Source of the DNA: Pseudomonas sp. GCEP-101
Lineage (GTDB): Bacteria; Pseudomonadota; Gammaproteobacteria; Pseudomonadales; Pseudomonadaceae
DNA: 64,000 nucleotides
Assembly: GCF_025133575.1 (NCBI RefSeq)
Contig: NZ_CP104011.1
Span: 4,968,965-5,032,964, forward strand
Direction of reading: 5' to 3'
In this document: positions 8,190 to 16,290 of the stretch, in pieces
Layout: every line of letters starts with the position of its first letter
Numbering within the stretch: the first letter of the stretch is position 1
Position numbers and translations under genes: made by a program
The notes under the pieces: generated by a model
Told to the model about the DNA's origin: nothing
The model's input: only the letters and a program-made list of their open reading frames with translations
Database searches by the model: none

Positions 8190-9095
8190 ATGAAAGCCCA
8201 TTCCGACGAACTCAAGACCTTCGCCACGGTGATCGACTGCGGCTCCATCACCGCCGCCGCCGAGCAGCTGGGGCTGACGCCCTCCGCGGTCAGCCGGGCC
8301 TTGTCGAAGCTGGAGGAAAAGCTCGGCACCACCTTGCTCAACCGCACCACGCGGCGCATGAAGCTCACCGAGGAAGGCGAATTCTTCTTGGAGAACGCCC
8401 GCCATATCCTCGAACAAATGGACGCCCTCGAAGAGCGCCTGGCCCTGCGCCAGCAATCCCCCGCCGGTCGCCTGCGCATCAACGCTGCCTCGCCCTTCAT
8501 GCTGCACGCCGTGGTGCCGCACATCGGCGCCTTCCGCGAGCGCTACCCGGACATCGAGCTGCAGCTCAACACCAACGACCTGAACATCGACCTGCTGGAA
8601 CAGAGCACCGACATCGCCATCCGCATCGGCCAGCTCGCCGACTCCAGCCTGCACGCCCGTCCGCTGGGCAGCAGCCGGCTGAACCTGCTGGCCGCGCCCG
8701 AGTACCTGGAGCGCCACGGCGCCCCGGCCGACCTGGAAGCGCTGCTCGACCACTCGCTGCTCGGTTTCACCCAGCCCGAGGCGCTGAACGTCTGGCCGAT
8801 CCGCCATGCCGGCGGCGACACGCTGGCGATCACCCCGTCGCTGTCCGCCTCCAGCGGCGAGACCCTGCGCCAGCTGGCCATCGGCGGCCAGGGCATCGCC
8901 TGCCTCGCCAGCTTCATGACCTGCGACGACATCCGCGCCGGCCGCCTGGTGCGCGTGCTCCCGGAACTGACCAGCGAGCGCCGCCAGCCGATCCACGCCG
9001 TGTACTACCGCAACTCGCAACTGGCGCTGCGCATCCAGTGCTTCCTCGACTTCATCCAGGAGCGTCTGGCGCAGTCCCTTCACGCCACCGGCTGA
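8190..9095 (+). CDS. LysR-family transcriptional regulator
   Basis: A 301-residue LTTR. The N-terminal winged helix-turn-helix spans about residues 8-65 (SITAAAEQLGLTPSAVSRAL, LEEKLGTTLLNRTTRRMKLT). A periplasmic-binding-like effector domain follows from about residue 90. It resembles the YafC/DmlR subgroup. It lies 100 bp upstream of, and on the same strand as, the FUSC/DUF1656/HlyD efflux genes, so it is the likely regulator of that set by analogy with AaeR of the aae system, although AaeR is normally divergent. ATG 8190 has no strong Shine-Dalgarno sequence (only GACCTGCCG upstream). Confidence 0.88.
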   Translation: MKAHSDELKTFATVIDCGSITAAAEQLGLTPSAVSRALSKLEEKLGTTLLNRTTRRMKLTEEGEFFLENARHILEQMDALEERLALRQQSPAGRLRINAASPFMLHAVVPHIGAFRERYPDIELQLNTNDLNIDLLEQSTDIAIRIGQLADSSLHARPLGSSRLNLLAAPEYLERHGAPADLEALLDHSLLGFTQPEALNVWPIRHAGGDTLAITPSLSASSGETLRQLAIGGQGIACLASFMTCDDIRAGRLVRVLPELTSERRQPIHAVYYRNSQLALRIQCFLDFIQERLAQSLHATG

Positions 9096-9195
9096 GCCAA
9101 GAAATTTCCCACAGCCGAAAATCCTCGACCACACTGAACAGGGTTCGCGACGCCCGCCGCCGGGGCGTCATCCCGCCAAGATCGAGGGGGTTGGC

Positions 9196-11361
9196 ATGTC
9201 ACCCATGCTGCTGTACCTGCGCGCCATCATCCACCCTGGCCGCGATACCCTGCTGTTCGCCCTGCGCACCGTGCTGGCGGGGCTGCTGACGCTGTACCTG
9301 GCGTTCCTGCTCGACCTCGACCAGCCCAAATGGGCGACCATGACGGTGGTGATCATCAGCACCCCGCTGGCCGGCATGACCCTGCAGAAGAGCTTCGCCC
9401 AGGTGATCGGCACCACCATCGGCGCCATGGTCGCCGTGGCCATCATGGCGCTGTTCCCCCAGGCGCCGCTGCCCTTCATCGTCACCCTGGCGCTGTGGCT
9501 GGCGATCTGCACGGCCGGCGGCACACTGATGCGCTTCACCTACTCCCACGCCTTCGTGCTCAGCGGTTTCACCGCGGTGATCGTCGCGCTGCTGGCCCAG
9601 CCGGCGCCGGAGTCCACCTATACCCTGGCCATCACCCGCGTCACCGAAACCCTGCTGGGCGTGGCCTGCGTGACCCTGGTCAGCCTGTTCTTCGCCCGTC
9701 CGCAGAGCGTGGCGCGCGGCTACTTCGCCAAGGTCGACCAATTGATCCGCCTGATCGCCGTGCACGCCGCCGCGGTGATTCGGGGTGAAGAGCGGGAGGA
9801 GGACTTCCAGCAACGGCAGAAGCAATTGCTCAGCGAAATCGCCGCCCTGGAAATGCTCCGCCGCCACCTCTATTTCGACGCCCCGCGCCTGCGCGGCGCC
9901 GATGAGCTGGTGCAGCAACTGGCCAACCAGCTGGTGCTGATGACCTCGCGGCTGGCCATCCTGCGACGCCAGCGCAAGCTGATCGAGGCGCGCCTGAGCG
10001 GGCCGCTGCCCGAATCCGTGCGGCGCCTGCGTGAAGACGAGCTGGCCTGCCTCGCCGAACTGGCCGAGTTCGGCCGCGACCTGCCCAGCCCCACCCGCAA
10101 GCGCATCACCCAGCTGCGCCAGCGCTTCGACAGCGCCGCGCGGCAGGCGGAGGAACTGGCCGACGGCCTGCCCACCTCGCTGCGTTCCCTGGCCTGGGCG
10201 CTGCGTTTCGAGCAGGCGCGGCTGATGCAGCAGCTGGACGAGATGATCGAGCTGAGCGAGGCGATCCAGGACGGCCGCCCCGGCAGCAGCTCCTATCCGC
10301 AGAGCCAGGCCCAGGCGCTGCACCTGGACTTCCACCTCGCCGCGATGAACGCCACCCGCGCCTTCGTCGCACTGTGCTGCGCCGGCTGGATCTGGATCGA
10401 AACCGCCTGGGACGGCGCCCGCGCCGGCATGATCCTGATCGGCATCCTCTGCTCGCTGCTGGCCACCTTCCCGCGCCCGCTGATGGCGAGCCTGGCGTAC
10501 ATGCGCGGGCTGGCCATGGCGCTGGTGGCGGCAGCGCTGCTGCAGTTCCTGCTGCTGCCCAGCGTCGGCGATTTCGAGATGCTCGCGCTGCTCCTCACCC
10601 CGCTGCTGTACGTGATCGCAGTGGGCCTGGCCAACCCGCAGACCGCCGGCATCGGCATTGGCCTGGGGCTGTCCACCTTCCTGCTGGTCGGCCCGCAGAA
10701 CCAGGGCGCGTGGATCAACACCTCGCTGCAGTGGTTCGAATTCGCCGGCGGTTATGTCAGCGCCGGCGTCCTAGCCCTGCTGGTGTACGCCTGGGTGTTC
10801 CCCTTCGATGCCGACGCGCGCCTGCGCCGCCAGTCGCGCCGCACCCGCGCCGAGGTGCGCTCGGTGCTGCTGTCCAAGCCCTGCGAGGCGCGCCGCTTCC
10901 TGTTCGAAAGCCGCCTGGTGGATCGCCTGGCGATCATGCTCGGGCTGCTGCCGGCGGCGCGCGACAGCCAGTCCGCCGAACGCTTCCAGTGCAGCCTGGC
11001 GAGCATGACCCTGGGCGTGGTGCTGCACCAGCTGCGCCGCGAGAGTCTCAATGCCAACGGCCTGCCGCAAGCCCTGCGGGCTCGGCTGTCGCTGCTGCTC
11101 GACGAACTCGCCGCCTGCCTCGACCAGCCGCCCGCCGCACCGCTGCACCGCGTGCTGCCGGCCATGCGCGAGCTGGGCAACGAGCTGGACGAGCTGCAGA
11201 ACCACGGCAACTACCCCAGCGGCGGCGCCATGCGTCCGCTGTTCGTCAGCGGCGTGGCGCTGCTGGTGGCGGCCGACCTGCTGGAGCGCTTCCGCGACCT
11301 GTATGGCGAATCCACCGCCTTCCATGACGACCACGGGGAACCCGCCCTGCATGCCCGTTGA
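9196..11361 (+). CDS. FUSC-family inner-membrane efflux protein (AaeB-like)
   Basis: A 721-residue protein with two blocks of about five to six transmembrane helices (roughly residues 15-165 and 385-535), separated by a long cytoplasmic helical region (about 170-380), and a C-terminal cytoplasmic domain. This is the duplicated layout of FUSC/AaeB/YccS exporters. LDQPKWATMTVVIISTPLAG in the first membrane block is characteristic. AaeB-type proteins export aromatic acids and similar compounds together with an HlyD adaptor and a small DUF1656 protein, both encoded immediately downstream with overlapping or abutting frames. The substrate here is unknown. The start at 9196 follows a G-rich GAGGGGGTTGGC. 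Confidence 0.9.
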   Translation: MSPMLLYLRAIIHPGRDTLLFALRTVLAGLLTLYLAFLLDLDQPKWATMTVVIISTPLAGMTLQKSFAQVIGTTIGAMVAVAIMALFPQAPLPFIVTLALWLAICTAGGTLMRFTYSHAFVLSGFTAVIVALLAQPAPESTYTLAITRVTETLLGVACVTLVSLFFARPQSVARGYFAKVDQLIRLIAVHAAAVIRGEEREEDFQQRQKQLLSEIAALEMLRRHLYFDAPRLRGADELVQQLANQLVLMTSRLAILRRQRKLIEARLSGPLPESVRRLREDELACLAELAEFGRDLPSPTRKRITQLRQRFDSAARQAEELADGLPTSLRSLAWALRFEQARLMQQLDEMIELSEAIQDGRPGSSSYPQSQAQALHLDFHLAAMNATRAFVALCCAGWIWIETAWDGARAGMILIGILCSLLATFPRPLMASLAYMRGLAMALVAAALLQFLLLPSVGDFEMLALLLTPLLYVIAVGLANPQTAGIGIGLGLSTFLLVGPQNQGAWINTSLQWFEFAGGYVSAGVLALLVYAWVFPFDADARLRRQSRRTRAEVRSVLLSKPCEARRFLFESRLVDRLAIMLGLLPAARDSQSAERFQCSLASMTLGVVLHQLRRESLNANGLPQALRARLSLLLDELAACLDQPPAAPLHRVLPAMRELGNELDELQNHGNYPSGGAMRPLFVSGVALLVAADLLERFRDLYGESTAFHDDHGEPALHAR

Positions 11362-11557
11362 TATCGAGCTGGGCGGGGTCTACCTGCCACCGCTGGCCCA
11401 GGCGCTGCTGCTGGCGCTACCGATCTTCCTGCTACTGGACTGGACCTTGCGCCGCCTCGGGGTGCTGCGCCTGGTCTGGCACGAGGCGCTGTTCGAAGGC
11501 GCGCTGTATGCCTGCCTCTGCGCCGGCCTGATCCTGCTCATGGGAGCCCTGCACTGA
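11351..11557 (+). CDS. DUF1656 small membrane protein (AaeX-like)
   Basis: A 68-residue inner-membrane protein with two predicted helices (LAQALLLALPIFLLLDW and ALYACLCAGLILLMGAL) joined by a basic loop. The N-terminal IELGGVYLPP is the hallmark of DUF1656/AaeX proteins. Its ATG lies 11 bp inside the end of the FUSC gene and its TGA is immediately followed by the HlyD ATG, so the three are translationally coupled. The family always accompanies this type of efflux pair; its mechanistic role is not established. Confidence 0.9.
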   Translation: MPVDIELGGVYLPPLAQALLLALPIFLLLDWTLRRLGVLRLVWHEALFEGALYACLCAGLILLMGALH

Positions 11558-12532
11558 ATGGCCGACCTGCGCAAAGCCGTGCCGCCGCTGATCACCCTCG
11601 CGGTGGTCGCGCTCGCCCTGGTGCTGGGTTACTTCGCCTGGACCTACTACACCCGCGCGCCCTGGACCCGCGACGCCCGTGTGCGCGCCGACGTGGTGAC
11701 GCTGTCGGCGGACGTCACCGGGCGCATCGTCGAGTTGCGGGTGAAGGACAACCAGCACGTCCGCAAGGGCGAGCTGCTGCTGACCATCGACCCGGCGCGC
11801 TACGAGCTGGCGGTGCTGCACGCCGACCGCGCGGTGGAGGTCGCCCGCGCCGCGCTCGGCCAGTCCCAGGCGGCCATCGCCGCCAACCAGGCGCTGCTGC
11901 AACAGCGGCAGAGCGAGGAAGCCCGGCGCAAGGCGCTGAAGGCGCGCTCCGCCATCTCCAACGAGGAGTGGGAGAAGGCCCATACCGATGTCACCGTGGC
12001 CCAGGCGCAGCTGCTGCGCGAGCAGGCCAACCTGGGCCTGGCGCAAGCCAACGTGGCCCTTGCCGAAGCCGCACAGAAGCAGGCCCGCCTGGATCTGGAG
12101 CGAACCCAGGTGGTGGCGCCGGTGAACGGCTACGTGACCAACCTGCTGACGCGCGCCGGCGACTACGCCACCGCCGGCCACTCGCTGGTGGCGCTGGTGG
12201 ACAGCGACTCCTTCTACGTCGGCGGCTACTTCGAGGAGACCAAGCTGCCGCGCATCCGCGAGGGCGATGCCGTGGCCGTGCAGCTGATGAGCGGCGAACG
12301 CTTTGACGGCCGCGTCGAGAGCATCGCCTTCGCCATCACCGACCGCGAGAACGCCCCCGGGGCGCGCCTGCTGGCCAATATCAACCCGAGCTACACCTGG
12401 GTGAAACTCGCCCAGCGCATCCCCGTGCGCATCGCCATCGACCCGGACTATCCGGGCCGCGACCGCCTGCGCGCCGGCACCACCGCGACGGTCAGTGTCA
12501 CGTCCAGCAACAATGACGACGACGATCGATAG
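11558..12532 (+). CDS. HlyD/EmrA-type periplasmic adaptor (AaeA-like)
   Basis: A 324-residue membrane-fusion protein. It has one N-terminal membrane anchor (LITLAVVALALVLGYFAW), a biotinyl-lipoyl half (VTGRIVELRVKDNQHVRKGE), an alpha-helical hairpin of about residues 95-180 rich in Ala and Gln, the second lipoyl half (VVAPVNGYVTNLLTRAGD), and a C-terminal beta-barrel. It bridges the FUSC pump to an outer-membrane channel not encoded here. It begins right after the DUF1656 stop. The tail NNDDDDR is unusually acidic. Confidence 0.92.
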   Translation: MADLRKAVPPLITLAVVALALVLGYFAWTYYTRAPWTRDARVRADVVTLSADVTGRIVELRVKDNQHVRKGELLLTIDPARYELAVLHADRAVEVARAALGQSQAAIAANQALLQQRQSEEARRKALKARSAISNEEWEKAHTDVTVAQAQLLREQANLGLAQANVALAEAAQKQARLDLERTQVVAPVNGYVTNLLTRAGDYATAGHSLVALVDSDSFYVGGYFEETKLPRIREGDAVAVQLMSGERFDGRVESIAFAITDRENAPGARLLANINPSYTWVKLAQRIPVRIAIDPDYPGRDRLRAGTTATVSVTSSNNDDDDR

Positions 12533-12654
12533 GCCGGTTGCGGAACTTTCATCACCGCCCGGTCATCAACCCATCGCGTGATTGTCACCGACCCGGTGCA
12601 GCATGCCCCCAGCTTCCCGCATTCCGCGCGGATGCCCGCGCCCGAGGATGCCCC

Positions 12655-13275
12655 TTGCCCCGCTTTCGCCTTCGACTGCTCGCCGTCGCCCTGCTGACCT
12701 GCACCACCCTCGCCCTGGCGGCCCGTTCACTGCCCTCGCCGCAGGACGAGGTGCCCAGCAGCAGCCTGTTCGCCCAGAACTGGGCCCGTGGTGGCGTCGT
12801 CCTGCTGGTGCGCCACATGGAGCGCTGCGACCGCTCCAGCGCCGAGTGCCTGGGCGCCGCCGACGGCATTACCGCCCGCGCCGCCGACCTCGCCAGGAGC
12901 ATGGGCGACAGCATCGCCCGCCTGGGCCTGAGCGCCACCGACATCTACAGCAGCCCGGCCAACCGCACCGCGCAGACCGCCGACCTGATGTTCGACCACA
13001 GCGTGGCGCGCCAGGACTGGCTGCTCGGCTGCAAGGACGGCGACCTGGCCGCGCAGATCCGCGAGCACAAGGCCGCGCACCGCAACCTGGTGCTGGTCAC
13101 CCACAGCGAATGCTTCGACCTGCTGCGCGAGAACCTCAAGGCGCGGGAGACCGATACCCCCGAGTACGGCAGCGCCCTGGTGCTGTTCGACGAGCGCGAA
13201 CCGGCGCTGCGCATCGCCGGCGAAGTCGAGACCGACGAGTGGCGGACACTGCTCGACGCGCACAACCGCAGCTGA
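12655..13275 (+). CDS. Exported histidine-phosphatase-family protein
   Basis: A 206-residue member of the histidine phosphatase superfamily. The phosphate-binding RHG-type motif appears as LVRHMERC (Arg-His-Met in place of Arg-His-Gly), and the second catalytic His lies in LVLVTHSECF near residue 150. An N-terminal signal peptide (PRFRLRLLAVALLTCTTLALAA) predicts export, as in the PmrG/Ais group of envelope phosphatases. The start is probably TTG at 12655, with GAGG seven bases upstream; the frame stays open to another TTG at 12538 without a good ribosome site. No ATG fits. The substrate is unknown. It lies 123 bp after the HlyD gene on the same strand. Confidence 0.78.
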   Translation: MPRFRLRLLAVALLTCTTLALAARSLPSPQDEVPSSSLFAQNWARGGVVLLVRHMERCDRSSAECLGAADGITARAADLARSMGDSIARLGLSATDIYSSPANRTAQTADLMFDHSVARQDWLLGCKDGDLAAQIREHKAAHRNLVLVTHSECFDLLRENLKARETDTPEYGSALVLFDEREPALRIAGEVETDEWRTLLDAHNRS

Positions 13276-13336
13276 GGCCGCTGCCAGAACGCGCTTTCTG
13301 TGCCATCTTCTTGCGATCGTTCCAAGGAGAGGCTAG

Positions 13337-14797
13337 ATGCCCGCCCTGCTCACTACCCACCCGCTGTTCGCCGCCCCCGTCCTGCTGCTGATCGACCTGC
13401 TGCTCTGGCGGCTGGTCGGTGCGGCCCACCCGCACTGGCGCCTGGCCGTGCGCCTGCTCGGCTTCCTGCTGTTCAGCCTGCTGCTGTTCAACGCCGGGAT
13501 GAACCCGCTGCGCGCCGCGCCCTGGCCGGACGACCTGCCCAGCCACATGGTCGCCACCGCCGTGCAGATCATCTGGTGGCTGTTCGCCGCACGCTGCCTG
13601 ACGGTGGTGCTGGGCTTCCTGCTGGTGCAGCGCATCGGCCATGGCGGCCGGCTGCTGCAGGACGTGGTCGGCGCGCTGATCTTCCTGGTCGCCATCATCG
13701 CCGCCGCCGGCTACGTGCTGGAGCTGCCGGTGAAGGGCCTGCTGGCCACCTCCGGGGTGGTCGCCATCGTCCTCGGCCTGGCGCTGCAGAGCACGCTGAG
13801 CGACGTGTTTTCCGGCATCGTGCTGAACACCACCAAGCCGTACCAGCTCGACGACTGGATTTCCATCGACGGCATCGAGGGCAAGGTCACCGAGATCGAC
13901 TGGCGCTCGACCTACCTGCAAACCTCCCAGGGCACCCTGGCCGTGGTGCCCAACTCGCTGGCGGCCAAGGCCAAGGTGCTCAACCTGAGCCGCCCGGCGA
14001 ACCTCTACGGCGTCAGCGTGAGCCTGACGGTCAGCCCGCATATCCGCCCGCGCAAGGTGATCGAGGCGCTGGAACACGCCCTCGGCGGCTGCCGCGCCCT
14101 GCTGGCCAACCCGGCGCCGGCGGTCAGCGTGCGCAAGTCCGCGCCCGACGGGGTGGAATACGAAATGAGCGGCTTCGTCGCCGCCATGGGCGAGAAGCGC
14201 GAGGTGCGCAACCAGTTGTTCGACCTGGCCTACCGCCACCTGCAGGCCGCCGGCATCAACCTGCTGGCCGAGGCCGACGCGCCGATGCGCGAGAGCACCT
14301 CGCGGGCGCGGGCGCTGCTGGTGCGCTCCGGGCTGTTCGATGCCCTGCGCGATGAAGAACGCGACGAACTGGCGACGCGCATGCAGCGGCGCCCCTTCCG
14401 GCGCGGCGAGGTGCTGCTGGCGCCGGGGGATATCAGCGACCGCCTGCTGATCATCGACTCCGGCGTGGTCAGCGTCACCCTGCCCCACGATGGCCAGCCC
14501 ATCGAGGCCGGGCGCATGGGGCCGGGGGAAGTCTTCGGCGAGGCCGGCGTGCTCACCGGCACCGCCTGGCAGGCGCAGTTCACCGCCATCAGCGACGGTG
14601 CCGCGTACTACATCGACAAGCAGACCCTGGCGCCGTGCATGGAAGCGCGCCAGGAAATCGCCGACGCCATGGGCCGCCTGCTGGACTTCCGGCAGAAGGC
14701 CAGCGCCGCCCTGCTGGTGGAACAACCCACCGTGGTGCAGCAGCGCGGGCTGATGGCCTGGCTCAAGCAACACGCCGGGCGCCGCTACAAGGCCTGA
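13337..14797 (+). CDS. MscS-family channel with C-terminal cyclic-nucleotide-binding domain
   Basis: A 486-residue inner-membrane protein. About four membrane helices (to residue 135) lead into the MscS pore helix and beta domain (GVVAIVLGLALQSTLSDVFSG, then DDWISIDGIEGKVTEIDWRS). A Crp-like cNMP-binding fold follows from about residue 345 to 470 (RRGEVLLAPGDISDRLLIID, MGPGEVFGEAGVLTG). The fusion suggests gating or modulation by a nucleotide second messenger in addition to membrane tension. The canonical cNMP phosphate-cassette Arg is not obvious after GEAGVLTGTAWQAQ, so ligand binding is uncertain. ATG 13337 follows AAGGAGAGG. Its 3' end is 13 bp from the convergent SH3 gene. Confidence 0.9.
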   Translation: MPALLTTHPLFAAPVLLLIDLLLWRLVGAAHPHWRLAVRLLGFLLFSLLLFNAGMNPLRAAPWPDDLPSHMVATAVQIIWWLFAARCLTVVLGFLLVQRIGHGGRLLQDVVGALIFLVAIIAAAGYVLELPVKGLLATSGVVAIVLGLALQSTLSDVFSGIVLNTTKPYQLDDWISIDGIEGKVTEIDWRSTYLQTSQGTLAVVPNSLAAKAKVLNLSRPANLYGVSVSLTVSPHIRPRKVIEALEHALGGCRALLANPAPAVSVRKSAPDGVEYEMSGFVAAMGEKREVRNQLFDLAYRHLQAAGINLLAEADAPMRESTSRARALLVRSGLFDALRDEERDELATRMQRRPFRRGEVLLAPGDISDRLLIIDSGVVSVTLPHDGQPIEAGRMGPGEVFGEAGVLTGTAWQAQFTAISDGAAYYIDKQTLAPCMEARQEIADAMGRLLDFRQKASAALLVEQPTVVQQRGLMAWLKQHAGRRYKA

Positions 14798-14810
14798 GGC
14801 CGAGGCGGAA

Positions 14811-15164
14811 TCAGGCGCTGACTTCCTGCAGGCACTCCAGCGGCACCCAGCCGGCTTCGCCGCCGGCGCGGACGCACCAGAGCCAGCCGCCCAGCTCGCG
14901 GCCGCCTTCGAGCCGCTCGCCGACTTCCACGTCGAGTTCGCGGGCGGTGTAGTCCTCCATCGCCACCCCGGCGCCCGGCGCGGTCATGTTGAACACCTGC
15001 GCCGGCACCCAGCCGTCGCGCTGGCCGGGCGTGGAGCAGAAGTACCAGTCCTCCCAGCCCTGCGCGCCTTCGTAGCGCTCGCCGATGAACAACGGCGCGC
15101 CCTTGGCGAAGGTGATGGGCGCGGGGTACTCGCTACGGTGGCGCTGAATCACTTCGTAGTGCAT
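14811..15164 (-). CDS. Tandem SH3-domain protein
   Basis: A 117-residue protein with no signal peptide, built of two SH3-like units. Unit 1 is about residues 15-60 (ITFAKGAPLFIGERYEGAQG, DGWVPAQVF); unit 2 is about 68-116 (ARELDVEVGERLEGGRELGG, AGWVPLECL). Both show the SH3 plan: an acidic ELDVEVGE-type RT loop, a Trp, and a GWVP 3-10 helix. Such eukaryotic-like SH3 proteins occur in Pseudomonas and are annotated as ligand-binding SH3 proteins, with no known partner. ATG 15164 is preceded by GGGAG at about 7 bases. It is convergent with the MscS gene. Confidence 0.8.
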   Translation of the reverse strand: MHYEVIQRHRSEYPAPITFAKGAPLFIGERYEGAQGWEDWYFCSTPGQRDGWVPAQVFNMTAPGAGVAMEDYTARELDVEVGERLEGGRELGGWLWCVRAGGEAGWVPLECLQEVSA

Positions 15165-15203
15165 GTCGATCTCCCGGTTCCCTGGACCGATCCATGCTAC
15201 TCC

Positions 15204-15308
15204 TCACAGCGCATCGTGGAAGATCACCCCGAGGGTGAAGCGCTCGCCGGTATGCACGCGGCTGACGCCATGGCAGGGTGGCCCGGTGATCACCGCACAC
15301 GCCGCGGC
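15204..15308 (-). pseudogene. C-terminal remnant of a 2-oxoglutarate/Fe(II) oxygenase
   Basis: On the minus strand, 34 codons ending in TGA at 15204-15206 read VITGPPCHGVSRV, then ERFTLGVIFHDAL. This is the distal iron-binding His and co-substrate-binding Arg strand found at the end of prolyl-4-hydroxylase-like 2OG-Fe(II) oxygenases. Reading further into the gene, the frame meets a stop codon next to a REP element (15318 onward), and no further oxygenase sequence is visible. It is a truncated leftover, not a functional gene. Confidence 0.6.
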
Positions 15309-15317
15309 CTACCTGTA

Positions 15318-15610
15318 TGTAGGAGCGGGCCACGCCCGCGACCGCGGGCAGAGCCCGCATCTGCCATGGGCGAATGAGTTCAGCGTGTAGCAGGGGATTT
15401 CGCCGCGCGGGATTTCGCGGACAAGGTCCGCTCCTACGGGGAGTCCGCCGCCACAGGGAGAGGGAAAGCCGGCCCGTGGGAAAGCCGTGCCGTGCAGGTT
15501 CGCGGCCAAGCTCGCTCCTACAGGTCTGCCCCGGCGCGCTCTTCGTAGGAGCGAGCTTGCTCGCGAACCCGGCCACCGACCATTCGCCAGCAGGTTGCGG
15601 GCGTGGCCCG
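15318..15610. repeat. REP cluster
   Basis: Several REP arms fill this gap: TGTAGGAGCGGGCCACGCCC at 15318, an inverted GCGGACAAGGTCCGCTCCTA ending at 15437, an inverted GCGGCCAAGCTCGCTCCTAC ending near 15522, CGTAGGAGCGAGCTTGCTCG at 15544, and a partial arm with TTGCGGGCGTGGCCCG near 15594-15609. No gene is supported between 15309 and 15642. Confidence 0.75.
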
Positions 15611-15642
15611 CGGCTGCACGGCAACCCCCTGGGCCGGGCCCG

Positions 15643-16290
15643 TCACACCGGGCGCAGCTGCAACGGGTCGACCAACCCCGCCGCAATGGCCATGCCCACC
15701 AAGTCCGGCAGCGTGCCGGCCTGCATGCGTTTCATCACCCGCGCGCGGTACAGGTCGACGGTCTTCACGCTGATGTTCAACTGCTCGGCGACTTCGCGGC
15801 TGGTGTAGCCGCGCACCAGCGGCAGGAACACGTCGCGCTCGCGGGGGGTCAGCGCGGCCAGGCGCTGCGCAAGCTCGCCCTGGCCGGAGCGCGACGCGTG
15901 CTGGCGCTCGCGGGAGCTGAGCGCCTGCTGCACGCTGTCCAGCAGCAGTTGCTCGTTGTAGGGCTTCTCGATGAAATCCACGGCGCCTGCCTTGAAGGCG
16001 CGGATCACGATGGGCACGTCGGCGTGGCCGCTGACGAAGATCACCGGCAGTTCGATGCCGCGCCTGCGCATTTCCTCCTGCACCGCCAGCCCGCCCAGGC
16101 CGGGCATGCGCACGTCCAGCAGCACGCAGGCGTGGGCGGCGTTCGGGCCGGCGTCGAGGAACTCACGACCGCTGGTGAACGGCCGCGCCTTCAGGCCCAC
16201 CGACTCCAGCAGCCAGACCGTGGAGTCGAGCATCCGCTGGTCATCGTCCACCACATACACCACCGCCGCTTCCATCGCTGTCTCCGTCAT
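15643..16290 (-). CDS. FixJ-type response regulator (REC + LuxR HTH)
   Basis: A 215-residue two-component regulator. The receiver domain has acidic pocket DDD near residue 15, phosphoacceptor Asp59 in CVLLDVRMPG, Thr/Ser switch in VIFVSGHADV, and conserved Lys in DFIEKPYNEQ. A LuxR/GerE helix-turn-helix output follows (LTPRERDVFLPLVRGYTSRE, LNISVKTVDLYRARVMKRMQ). This is the FixJ/TodT/StyR arrangement. Its ATG overlaps the TGA of the upstream kinase (ATGA at 16287-16290), so the two form a coupled operon. The divergent acyl-CoA ligase/dehydrogenase genes are plausible targets, by position only. Confidence 0.92.
   Translation of the reverse strand: MTETAMEAAVVYVVDDDQRMLDSTVWLLESVGLKARPFTSGREFLDAGPNAAHACVLLDVRMPGLGGLAVQEEMRRRGIELPVIFVSGHADVPIVIRAFKAGAVDFIEKPYNEQLLLDSVQQALSSRERQHASRSGQGELAQRLAALTPRERDVFLPLVRGYTSREVAEQLNISVKTVDLYRARVMKRMQAGTLPDLVGMAIAAGLVDPLQLRPV

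Noticed and set aside
12538..12654. N-terminal extension of the histidine phosphatase from an earlier TTG
   Set aside because: The extension is rich in Arg/Pro and has no Shine-Dalgarno; the TTG at 12655 has GAGG seven bases upstream and gives a clean signal peptide.
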